From Clostridium disporicum (GTDB lineage Bacteria > Bacillota > Clostridia > Clostridiales > Clostridiaceae), in NCBI RefSeq assembly GCF_001405015.1, contig NZ_CYZX01000001.1:1-64000 (forward strand): a stretch of 64,000 nucleotides of DNA, in the 5' to 3' direction. The notes beneath the pieces are model-generated. The model did no database searches. It was not told where the DNA came from and saw only the letters and a program-made list of their open reading frames with translations. Shown piece by piece: positions 27,090-34,927 of this stretch (positions are counted from its first letter, which is position 1; every line of letters starts with the position of its first letter). The position numbers and the translations under genes are program-made.

Positions 27090-27539
27090 ATGAAGAAAGT
27101 TATATGGTCAATAATTTTAAGTATATTGCTAATTGGGTTAGTAGGTTGTCAAATAAAAACAGAAGATAATACACACAAAGATAGTTTAAGTGTTGAAATA
27201 ATTGCTACTAATGATGCTAATTCTTATAAGGGGATGCCAATAACATTAAAACCTAAAGTTATAGGAGAATATGATAAGGAAATCCAATATCATTGGATAC
27301 TGAAAAGTGATGATGATGTTGAAGGGTTTATTGTTCCAGAGAAAGGTCCTCAAAAGGAAATAATTAATTCAGGTGAACCAGTTGAACTTGGTTTATTTGC
27401 AGAAGTTTCTTGGGTTGAGGGAACAGTTATAGAATTTAAAGTTGAATTGCAAATAGAAGATAAAGAAACATCTAAGATTATTGCAACTAATGAAATTACA
27501 ATTGAAAATAATCAAGGTACTTATAGTATAAAACAATAA
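27090..27539 (+). CDS. Putative lipoprotein of unknown function
   Basis: The 149-residue protein has a clear lipoprotein signal (LIGLVGC, Cys20) after a Lys-Lys start. The mature part is acidic and predicted to be beta-rich, with an immunoglobulin-like feel (YHWILKSDDDVEGF and later EFKVELQIEDKE). AAGGAGG precedes the ATG. No family was recognised. It is the first of three small genes likely to be surface or membrane proteins. Confidence 0.65.
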   Translation: MKKVIWSIILSILLIGLVGCQIKTEDNTHKDSLSVEIIATNDANSYKGMPITLKPKVIGEYDKEIQYHWILKSDDDVEGFIVPEKGPQKEIINSGEPVELGLFAEVSWVEGTVIEFKVELQIEDKETSKIIATNEITIENNQGTYSIKQ

Positions 27540-27646
27540 CATTATTTTATATATTCAATTAATAGAAAAATAACAGAAAAAACTAATGTCAAATCTTAGT
27601 GTAACAACGTATTATTAAAGATTAAGCAGATATGAGGAGAGAGATT

Positions 27647-27844
27647 ATGAGAAATGAAAAAAATTGGATAAAAGCAGGTATATTATCAGTGGCTATTGTT
27701 GTTATATTTGTTACTTTATTTGAAATGTTAGGGGCTTACCAAGAGATAGGGATTGTAGTTGCCACAATAATTGTTTTTACTATGATACTGTGTACATATT
27801 CTATCATTGATGAGATAAGAGAGCTTAAACATAATAACGAATAA
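27647..27844 (+). CDS. Small membrane protein, two helices
   Basis: The 65-residue product has two hydrophobic helices (about 9-28 and 36-54) and a charged C-terminal tail. The ATG at 27647 is chosen because GAGGAGAGAG lies directly upstream; an in-frame ATG at 27632 overlaps that site. No family recognised. It sits between two lipoprotein genes. Confidence 0.6.
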   Translation: MRNEKNWIKAGILSVAIVVIFVTLFEMLGAYQEIGIVVATIIVFTMILCTYSIIDEIRELKHNNE

Positions 27845-27946
27845 TATTAAATTTATGAGAAGTAGTTTGGGATTGGATTACTCTGTAAGTATAAAGAAGG
27901 ACTTATTGTATTAGAACAGATAAATAAGTTTTAAGGAGGGGATTTA

Positions 27947-28429
27947 ATGAAGATATTAAAAATGCTTTTAAGTACAATATTTTTAATAACTCTTATAGCG
28001 TGTACTGATAAAATAAATGATGATGATATAAAAAGTATTATTGATGAACCTTTAGTAGGGTATATTTATGATGATAATACTAGTAGATACATTAATGAGG
28101 ACAATGGAATTTGGTATATAAGAGAAAATGAGAAAAATATTATTCCTAAAGAAGAATTTGTAGAAAAAAATTCAATTATCAATTCAGAGAATTTTATTAT
28201 TGAAAATAGAGAAAATTCCGTATGGGAATTAAGTGAAATACAGGAAGTAATAGTTGAAGTTAAAGATACTTTTTACAGTTTAGCAGATGAAAGCTATAGT
28301 AAACACTATAGAATGGATAAAGATTGGTACTATGAACAAGTAAAAAAGCTAAATAATTTAGACGATATAGATATTATTCAATGGCATGAACCATTTAAAT
28401 TACCTATATACATAGATTCAAAGGAATAG
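27947..28429 (+). CDS. Putative lipoprotein of unknown function
   Basis: The 160-residue protein has a lipoprotein signal (LITLIAC, Cys19) and an acidic mature region rich in Asp, Asn and Ile, with conserved-looking tryptophans (IWYIREN and WYYEQVKK). AAGGAGGGG precedes the ATG. No domain recognised. Confidence 0.62.
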   Translation: MKILKMLLSTIFLITLIACTDKINDDDIKSIIDEPLVGYIYDDNTSRYINEDNGIWYIRENEKNIIPKEEFVEKNSIINSENFIIENRENSVWELSEIQEVIVEVKDTFYSLADESYSKHYRMDKDWYYEQVKKLNNLDDIDIIQWHEPFKLPIYIDSKE

Positions 28430-28925
28430 AGATAAATCTTAATTTAATATTAGAGTAATAAATTTTAAGATATAAACTAGCTTAAAAATATAGATTTGAC
28501 ACTTATATTCTTTTTATAAGTGAAACATTTTAAAGTTATAGAAACTAAAAAGTCGGCAGATATGATATGTTCCCTTTATAGTAGATAGTTAAAATAATAA
28601 AAAAACTGTTACTATAGAGAGGCATTTCAATACTGCCGACTTTTGCTTTATTATTTTATTCTGGATTGGCTTGTGAAAATACTTGCGATTTTCAATGTGA
28701 AAAACTTTTTTTTTACTTCAAAACTGAAGATGTTGTAAACATAGTAAGTGTATTATTTTTGTAATTAAAGTTTTTCAGAGAAATATTCTTAAAAAGTGTA
28801 GTTTTTAGAATATAAAATTACTATAATGAAAAGTAAAGATTTTAAATGAGTTTTTATGTTAAATATATATAAATGAAAAAAATCTTTTATTAAGTATAAG
28901 ATTAGTTTTATAGGAGGAATATTAT
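28430..28925. other. 496-base intergenic region with palindromic element
   Basis: It contains palindromic element E2 (28547-28643), a short segment at 28645-28672 that resembles part of the palindromic element at 44210, a small TGAAAAT/ATTTTCA hairpin followed by nine T at about 28678-28715, and then an AT-rich leader of the EFR1 gene. No coding sequence with a ribosome binding site was seen. Confidence 0.5.
28547..28643. repeat. Palindromic repeat element E2
   Basis: AAAAGTCGGCAG at 28547 is perfectly complementary to CTGCCGACTTTT at the right end, and the arms continue imperfectly inward through CTATAGTA to a loop of A and T. Read on the minus strand, its core AACAGTT(T)nATTATTTTAACT and following CTATAA-GGGA-CATAT match element E1 at 23977. 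Confidence 0.7.
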
Positions 28926-29684
28926 TTGATTTTATTTTTTACCGGTACAGGAAATAGTAAATACGTAGCTAAAGCTATAGCAAATAAGATAAATGATGAG
29001 GTTGTATCTCTTAATAATGTAATAAAATATACAATGGCAAAGACATTTAGATCAGATAAGCCATTTATAATTGTAGCTCCAATTTATGCTTGGAGATTTC
29101 CAGCTATAATTGAAGATTTAATAAGTAAGGCAGAATTTATTGGAAATAATGAGATATACTTTATTGGAACAATGGAATCACAATCAGGAAACTGTTATAA
29201 ATATTGCAAAAAGATATGTGATAAAAAAGGACTAATTTTTAAAGGATTCTATGGAGTTAAGATGCCTGGAAATTATGTTATTTCTAAGGCTATGCCAGAT
29301 AAAGATAAAGTAAATGAAATTTTAAATGCAGCAAATCCTGTTATTGAAAAGCTTGCAGAAAAAATTAAAAATGATGAAAATATTGAAAAAGATGATAAAA
29401 CACCTTTTTCTTGGCTTTTATCTTCAGCTGTAAATGGTGCCTTTAATAAATTTATGGTTAGCAGCAAAAATTTTGTAGTTTCAGATAGATGTATTACATG
29501 TGGAAAATGTGAAAAATGTTGTCCAGTTAATAATGTTAAAATAAGAGATGGTAAACCTAAGTTTGGAGATAAATGTATTAACTGTTATTCATGTATTCAT
29601 CACTGTCCAAAAGAAGCCATAAATATAAAAGGGAAAAGTGAAAATAATGGCAGATATCTTTGTCCAGAATATAATGAGAAATAG
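28926..29684 (+). CDS. EFR1 family flavodoxin-ferredoxin protein
   Basis: The 252-residue protein joins an N-terminal flavodoxin-like domain (FTGTGNSKYVAKAIA binds FMN phosphate) to a C-terminal bacterial ferredoxin domain with two [4Fe-4S] motifs, CITCGKCEKCCP and CINCYSCIHHCP. These proteins are small cytosolic electron carriers common in clostridia. It uses a TTG start at 28926 after TAGGAGGA. The helicase gene follows after 45 bases, possibly in one transcript. Confidence 0.88.
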   Translation: MILFFTGTGNSKYVAKAIANKINDEVVSLNNVIKYTMAKTFRSDKPFIIVAPIYAWRFPAIIEDLISKAEFIGNNEIYFIGTMESQSGNCYKYCKKICDKKGLIFKGFYGVKMPGNYVISKAMPDKDKVNEILNAANPVIEKLAEKIKNDENIEKDDKTPFSWLLSSAVNGAFNKFMVSSKNFVVSDRCITCGKCEKCCPVNNVKIRDGKPKFGDKCINCYSCIHHCPKEAINIKGKSENNGRYLCPEYNEK

Positions 29685-29729
29685 TTTTAAATATAATACT
29701 AAAGAGAAAAATGCAAAGGAAGTGATGAG

Positions 29730-32549
29730 ATGGGTTCAAGTAAATGTAGTTTAAGAAAAGAAGTAAAAAATGAAATAGCTAAGTATATAGATTCTGAATT
29801 TACTATTGAAATGATTAAAGAGATTGTAAATTACATAAGAACAACTCATAGAGTTAAGATTGATGATTCTAGTTTTGATAAGTACAATCCAGAGTCTAAA
29901 GTTACTTTAAAAGATAATGGACCTTTTAATATATATGATTACATGTATGTAAAGGACTTTTTATATGAATTATCTTGGGAAGGTTCTTACGTTGAAGCTT
30001 TAGAAGAAATTGAGTTTTCTAATGAGTCTAAAGATAAATTTAAAAATGTTCAAAAGGTTAATAAAGGTGTATCAAAGTATATACCAAAGAAGAACGCTAC
30101 CATTTCTGAAATAGTATATAAGTATGTTCCAAAGGATATTGCTGCTGTTTTATATGAAAAAGTAGAAAAAACTATGGAGCTAAAAAAAGGTGAATTATAT
30201 AAAAGCTTTAAGAAAAGATATAATACAGAATATCTTTTTAATAGCGTAAGGTGGTACAAGAGAACTAGAGACGGAAAAGTTTATTATGATATAGACTTAC
30301 AGGAACTAGATGATAATAAAAGGGTAAGATTAGAAGAGCAGATTAAAACGGAAATAGGCAATGGATATAAGTCTAGATGGGGAAGTCATATTTCAGCCAA
30401 GGTGATTTCATTAGAAGATAAACTATTGTTAGATGTTTATAATGAAGGATGCAAGCTATTAGAAATCCCTAATGAATACTATACAGAAATTGTAAAGGAA
30501 GAAAATAGCTACAATGAAGAAACCTTAGCTAAGCTTATGATAGAAAACTGCAAAGAAGCTGCGAAAGATTCAAAGGGGATAAACAGGCTTAAAGTTAAGG
30601 TTGTTAACTCTATTGATAGCAAGCTAAATAATCTTAATAGCATAAATATTTATAAGACAGATGACCATATGAAGCTGTTTTTAGAAAATGCTAGAGAGAT
30701 GATTTTCGGATACTATAAAAGTGTTAATCTAAAAGGCTTTAATAAAGCTCTTATAGCTAAAGAAGATGATATTAACAAGCTTATAAGAAGAGTTGCAGTA
30801 GTTGAAAATATTATTTATGAGAAGTATTTAGAGGAGAATCCTAAGGCTCCATCTATTGATGACATGGAGGACTTTGAAGAATGTATCCCTTGGATATGTA
30901 CTAAGGGGTTAATATGGACATCTGAAAATATCTATATTAAAAACAAAGTTAAAGATGAGATTGAAGAGATAATATTAGACAGTCCAATCGATGAATATGA
31001 AGAAGCAAGAAGAATGAAAAGACACTTCTATCTTCATGTTGGTGAAACTAATACAGGTAAGACATATGCAAGTATACAAAAGCTTATGGATGCAGAATCA
31101 GGTGTATATTTAGCACCACTTAGATTATTAGCATTAGAAGTTCAAGATAAGCTAAGAGGTGAAAATATAGCCTGTTCATTATTAACTGGAGAAGAAGAGG
31201 ATATTATTTCATATGCATCACATATTTCTTCTACAATAGAAAAGCTACAGATTGAAACGCATTATGATATATGTGTTATAGATGAAGCTCAGATGATAGC
31301 TGACAAGCAAAGAGGATGGGCATGGACTAGAGCAATAATTGGGGTATTAGCTCCAGAAATTCATATATGTATGGCTCCAGAAGCTAAGGATATAATAATA
31401 AAACTTATAAAAGATTGTAAAGATACTTATGAAATTATAGAGCATAAAAGAGATACAGAGCTTATATTTGAAGATAAGAAGTTTGACTTAAATAAAGATG
31501 TTAAAAAAGGAGATGCTTTAGTTGTCTTTGGTAAAAAGAAAGCTTTAGCAGTTTCAGCACAGCTTCTTAATAACAATATAAAAACAAGCATAATTTACGG
31601 CTCACTGCCATACTCCACAAGAAAGAAGCAGTTTGAAAGATTTTTAAGTGGGGAGACAGAAGTAATAGTTTGTACAGATGCCATTGGAATGGGAGTAAAT
31701 CTTCCTATAAAACGTATTGTCTTTTTAGAAACTAGAAAATTTGATGGTATATCTTTAAGAAAGCTTAGTGTTCCTGAGATAAAGCAGATAGCAGGAAGAG
31801 CAGGCCGTAAAGGAATTTACGATAAAGGCTATGTTACAGCAGCTACAGACAGTAACTTAATAAAGAATGCCTTAACAGCAGAAACAAAGAAAATAGATAA
31901 ATGCTATATAGGAATTCCTGATTCACTTTTAGAACTAGATATAGATATTGTAGATGCATTAAAGACATGGAGCTTAGCAAAAGTTAAAGGATATTATAAG
32001 AAAGCAGATGTTACAACTATAATTTATCTTTTAAATAGATTAAAAGCTCTTAATATAAAAGCATCTAAAAGTGATATGTTAAAGATGGCAACAATTCCTT
32101 TTGAAGAAAATAATAAGACAGTAATGGCATTATGGGAAGAGTACTGCATTATGTATAGTGAAGGAGCAGTAAACTTAAAGAAGCCAAGACTTAAAAACAT
32201 TGTAAATACAAAGAAAGAGCTTGATGAACTTGAGAGCTACTATAAATCATTAGAATTAAACTATTCCTTTGGAAAAAACTTTAATATGATGATAAATAAT
32301 AGATATATTTCAAGTGAAAAAGAAAATACAGCAAATAAGATAAATGAGTTGCTTTTAACTAATCTACTTGACCATGAAAGAGTGTGCAAGGACTGTGGTA
32401 AAAAACTATCATGGGATTATCCAAGTGATAGATGTAGATTCTGTAAGGAAAAAATGATGGAGCTTAAAGGCGAAAGATTTAATTTTAGATTTAGGGAAAG
32501 AAGAAAACCAGACTTCAGAGCAAGAAGAAGCAGAAGAGGATATTATTAA
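29730..32549 (+). CDS. Suv3-like superfamily 2 RNA/DNA helicase
   Basis: The 939-residue protein has a novel N-terminal half of about 430 residues, then a helicase core: Walker A GETNTGKT (about 437), motif Ia LAPLRLLALEVQ, Walker B-like DEAQ (516), VCTDAIGMGVNLP (motif V) and QIAGRAGRKG (motif VI, about 690). The NTGKT, DEAQ and GRAGRKG set is that of the Suv3 family, known from mitochondrial RNA degradosomes. The C-terminus carries a CxxC...CxxC zinc ribbon (about 885-905) and an Arg-rich tail (RFRERRKPDFRARRSRRGYY). A role in RNA turnover is inferred. Confidence 0.8.
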   Translation: MGSSKCSLRKEVKNEIAKYIDSEFTIEMIKEIVNYIRTTHRVKIDDSSFDKYNPESKVTLKDNGPFNIYDYMYVKDFLYELSWEGSYVEALEEIEFSNESKDKFKNVQKVNKGVSKYIPKKNATISEIVYKYVPKDIAAVLYEKVEKTMELKKGELYKSFKKRYNTEYLFNSVRWYKRTRDGKVYYDIDLQELDDNKRVRLEEQIKTEIGNGYKSRWGSHISAKVISLEDKLLLDVYNEGCKLLEIPNEYYTEIVKEENSYNEETLAKLMIENCKEAAKDSKGINRLKVKVVNSIDSKLNNLNSINIYKTDDHMKLFLENAREMIFGYYKSVNLKGFNKALIAKEDDINKLIRRVAVVENIIYEKYLEENPKAPSIDDMEDFEECIPWICTKGLIWTSENIYIKNKVKDEIEEIILDSPIDEYEEARRMKRHFYLHVGETNTGKTYASIQKLMDAESGVYLAPLRLLALEVQDKLRGENIACSLLTGEEEDIISYASHISSTIEKLQIETHYDICVIDEAQMIADKQRGWAWTRAIIGVLAPEIHICMAPEAKDIIIKLIKDCKDTYEIIEHKRDTELIFEDKKFDLNKDVKKGDALVVFGKKKALAVSAQLLNNNIKTSIIYGSLPYSTRKKQFERFLSGETEVIVCTDAIGMGVNLPIKRIVFLETRKFDGISLRKLSVPEIKQIAGRAGRKGIYDKGYVTAATDSNLIKNALTAETKKIDKCYIGIPDSLLELDIDIVDALKTWSLAKVKGYYKKADVTTIIYLLNRLKALNIKASKSDMLKMATIPFEENNKTVMALWEEYCIMYSEGAVNLKKPRLKNIVNTKKELDELESYYKSLELNYSFGKNFNMMINNRYISSEKENTANKINELLLTNLLDHERVCKDCGKKLSWDYPSDRCRFCKEKMMELKGERFNFRFRERRKPDFRARRSRRGYY

Positions 32550-32589
32550 ATTAGCTTTGTTTTAAAATAATGTATAAAAAGGTATAACA

Positions 32590-32620
32590 TAAAGGATGTC
32601 CAATAGGGACATCCTTTTAA
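32590..32620. terminator. Bidirectional terminator
   Basis: AAAGGATGTCC pairs with GGGACATCCTTT around a four-base loop. T-runs on both strands let it serve the helicase (plus) and the CadD-like gene (minus). Confidence 0.85.
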
Positions 32621-32719
32621 ATTGCACAATATTTTTAAGTTGAGTACTAAGAAATACTGAATATTTACTATTGAATAATGCGGTATTTTTATAAAACTAA
32701 TTTTATATTTTTTGCTATA

Positions 32720-33406
32720 TCAGAATATTTTCTTATATATTAGTGGTATTGTACCAGATTTTATTATTATGAATATCCCTAATCCTATAAATATTATTGG
32801 AATAATTATATGTTTATATTTTTCAATGTTTCTTTGAATAAAGGGGTATTCAGATAAACTTTTACCAATATAGCACCATAATGCTATAAGAAGAATAAAT
32901 ATTACCACTGTTATAAAAATATCCATTGAATTCATACTTGTAAAAAGTGGTATATAAATCCCTATATTATCTCCGCCATTAGCTAAAGTCACACTAGCTA
33001 CTTTAAAAACACTGGGGTTAATCAAGCTTTTTATAACTTTTGTTATACTATTATCATCATTTTCTGTTGTTTTCTCTAAGTTATTATTTTTACTAATTCT
33101 ATTTTCTTGATCCTCTGTACTTTCTATATCTTTTCTCTCTTTTTTATATTTAATATATTCATTTATTCCTAAATATATTGGGGCTAGTCCAAGCAAACCT
33201 ACATATTCATTTGGAATTATGGATATACCTAAAGCTCCTATAATGCTTATTGCTATTAAAGCACTTATTCCTAAGTACTGTCCAATAATTATATGACGTG
33301 TTTTCATACTATTATTTATTTGTGAGAAAAACAGCATAAGTACAAAAATATCATCAATATTTGTGGCTACAAATGAAGTTAATGCTGTTAGTATTGTTCC
33401 AAACAT
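32720..33406 (-). CDS. CadD-like cadmium resistance transporter family protein
   Basis: The 228-residue integral membrane protein has five or six helices. The N-terminal TSFVATNIDDIFVLMLFFSQ matches CadD-family (LysE-superfamily) proteins, with acidic residues in the first helix and an internal TLANGGDNIGIYIPLF repeat of the same motif at about residue 140. A hydrophilic loop of Glu, Asn and Lys separates the halves. CadD proteins are reported to export or sequester Cd2+. No CadC-type regulator is adjacent. AAGGTGGG precedes the start. Confidence 0.8.
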   Translation of the reverse strand: MFGTILTALTSFVATNIDDIFVLMLFFSQINNSMKTRHIIIGQYLGISALIAISIIGALGISIIPNEYVGLLGLAPIYLGINEYIKYKKERKDIESTEDQENRISKNNNLEKTTENDDNSITKVIKSLINPSVFKVASVTLANGGDNIGIYIPLFTSMNSMDIFITVVIFILLIALWCYIGKSLSEYPFIQRNIEKYKHIIIPIIFIGLGIFIIIKSGTIPLIYKKIF

Positions 33407-33513
33407 CGTATCCCACCTTATAATAACTCATAATATAACATATTCATTAGACAACGTATTATTCAACTTTAAAAGAAGGTCTTTACTAATTACTTCGCAA
33501 TAATATCATATTC

Positions 33514-33570
33514 ATATTCTAAATTTCACTATAAATTATATATTGATATTCTAAATTTCACTATAAATTA
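33514..33570. repeat. Tandem duplication, 25-base unit with 32-base period
   Basis: ATATTCTAAATTTCACTATAA... occurs at 33514-33538 and again at 33546-33570. The second copy overlaps the 3' end of the GNAT gene, so the first copy is probably a duplicated gene end. Confidence 0.7.
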
Positions 33571-34025
33571 AAATTTGTAGATTTCTCCATAACGTAATTT
33601 TGTAACAAAACCCCTTTTCTTTCTACAGTTTGTTTTTTAATAACCTTGTACCCTCTCTTTTCAAAAAATGGTTTTGCTGTAATTGAAGCATATGTAGTTA
33701 TTTTTTCAACATCAAAAATACTTTCTAATTTATCACAAATTGCAGTTGCAATTCCTTGATGTTGATAGTCCTTATGAACGTATAATCTATCTAGATATCC
33801 TGTTTTATCTATATCACCAAAACCAACTATAATTCCATCTTCAACTGCAACAACTGAAAAATGGGACATTAAAGATTGATTCCATTTCTCTAAATCGACA
33901 GACCCTGTTGCCCATACATTTAACTGTTCTTTTGTATAATCATTTGCATTAATAGAATGTACTGTATTGTAAAACAGTTCCGTTAACACTTTGCAATCTG
34001 ATGTTTCATACCTTCTTATAAGCAT
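33561..34025 (-). CDS. GNAT family N-acetyltransferase
   Basis: The 154-residue protein follows the GNAT fold: an N-terminal MLIRRYETSDC strand, the central VEDGIIVGFGDI and the acetyl-CoA-binding loop KDYQHQGIATAICDKLE. A C-terminal ASITAKPFFEKRGY segment completes the fold. The ATG at 34025 is chosen because AAAGGGGATTAGGA lies just before it; the longer ORF start at 34049 would lie upstream of that site. The acetyl acceptor is unknown. Confidence 0.82.
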   Translation of the reverse strand: MLIRRYETSDCKVLTELFYNTVHSINANDYTKEQLNVWATGSVDLEKWNQSLMSHFSVVAVEDGIIVGFGDIDKTGYLDRLYVHKDYQHQGIATAICDKLESIFDVEKITTYASITAKPFFEKRGYKVIKKQTVERKGVLLQNYVMEKSTNFNL

Positions 34026-34085
34026 TCCTAATCCCCTTTGCAAATTCATATTTCACTAATGATTTAATACAATTATATAGCAAGT

Positions 34086-34122
34086 ATACCGTAATTTATA
34101 TATTAATTATAAATTACGGTAT
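34086..34122. terminator. Perfect 15-base-pair hairpin, probable terminator of the decayed locus
   Basis: ATACCGTAATTTATA pairs perfectly with TATAAATTACGGTAT around TATTAAT. It lies between the TipAS remnant and the GNAT gene. A T-run is present only on the plus strand side, so its role on the minus strand is uncertain. Confidence 0.5.
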
Positions 34123-34212
34123 TATTTAATTTTCAAAGGTCATTTAGTTCACAATAATATTAGATTGTTCTCCTGATATTCACTAGAAATTGTAATTTAT
34201 TTCTGTTTCGAG

Positions 34213-34456
34213 TTATGCTAATTTTCTGCAATAAATCTCAATCGCCGTAGCAAATAAATGCAGCAGTACCTTCTCCGTTTTGGTCAATATTTTGGGTAAA
34301 GCGTTCATCACCGATATACATCAGTCCAAGATAAGATAATATCTCTTTTGTACAATTATAAAAATTAGCGGTAATGTAACATTGCCATTTTTCCACAAGA
34401 GCTTGAGCTTCCTTGCTATTTGGTTGAATATGACGATTTTCGGCAATCTCATTTAT
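34213..34456 (-). pseudogene. Remnant of a MerR-type regulator: C-terminal TipAS domain
   Basis: Translation of the minus strand from 34456 gives INEIAENRHIQPNSKEA, then ITANFYNCTKEILSYLG, then YIGDERFTQNI and NGEGTAAF. This is the C-terminal part of the TipAS antibiotic-binding domain found in MerR/TipA regulators. The frame stops at 34238, but shifting by one base gives ATAIEIYCRKLA to a stop at 34213, the expected C-terminus, so a one-base frameshift is present. There is no start codon, no DNA-binding domain and no coiled coil: about three quarters of the gene is gone. The base composition is richer in G+C than its surroundings. Confidence 0.75.
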
Positions 34457-34458
34457 TT

Positions 34459-34737
34459 TTACTTCCAGAAAGACTCCGTTTCCTTTAAGATATCTGCGGT
34501 TGGTGTTATTGTTGCCTCATATATAGATTTTCCTGTCTTTTCTAAATAGTGTTGGATTAAAGCGTAACCGCAAGCATATCCACCATCAGTTTCTGATTTC
34601 AGTGGGATGCCTATACATTGCCACTTGAATTCAAAAGGTTTCATCAGCTCATATCGATAAATATTTTCTTTTTCTTCCTTTGATGCAGTCATCATTTTGC
34701 GATAAATATCATCAGATCGAATTGCTTTAATATTCAT
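34459..34737 (-). pseudogene. DUF2268 putative Zn-protease with large internal deletion
   Basis: The 92-residue reading frame begins MNIKAIRSDDIYRKMM and runs through WQCIGIPLKSETDGGY, the N-terminus of DUF2268 putative zinc proteases. It then jumps in frame to ACGYALIQHYLEKTGKSIYE and the family C-terminus. From memory of full-length members (about 300 residues), roughly 200 residues including the HExxH metal site are missing; GGY and AGY sequences at the two ends may have allowed the deletion. The start at 34737 follows GAGGA. It is probably not functional. Confidence 0.7.
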
Positions 34738-34786
34738 AATTAAATCCTCATTTCGTATTTTAGCGTTGTGTTCGAACCACAATTAA

Positions 34787-34817
34787 AGAGTACACTATTA
34801 CGTAACGTAAGGGTCAA
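34787..34817 (-). promoter_or_regulatory. MerR-type promoter (19-base spacer with dyad)
   Basis: On the minus strand TTGACC (34817-34812) and TACTCT (34792-34787) are separated by 19 bases that contain the palindrome TTACGTTACGTAA. A 19-base spacer with a centred dyad is the classical MerR-family operator, matching the TipAS remnant downstream. Confidence 0.65.
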
Positions 34818-34927
34818 TGCTTTTTTTATATATTTTTAAACATGTATTGTTTAAACAGTTTATAAATATAAATAGAATAATTTCAATAATAATAAGAGAT
34901 TAATATGTATTTTATGAGTGTGATTAT

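Noticed and set aside
34459..34782. A genuine small gene of 107 residues
   Set aside because: The two halves match opposite ends of the much longer DUF2268 family, so a deletion pseudogene is the simpler explanation; the extra 15 N-terminal residues lie upstream of the ribosome binding site.
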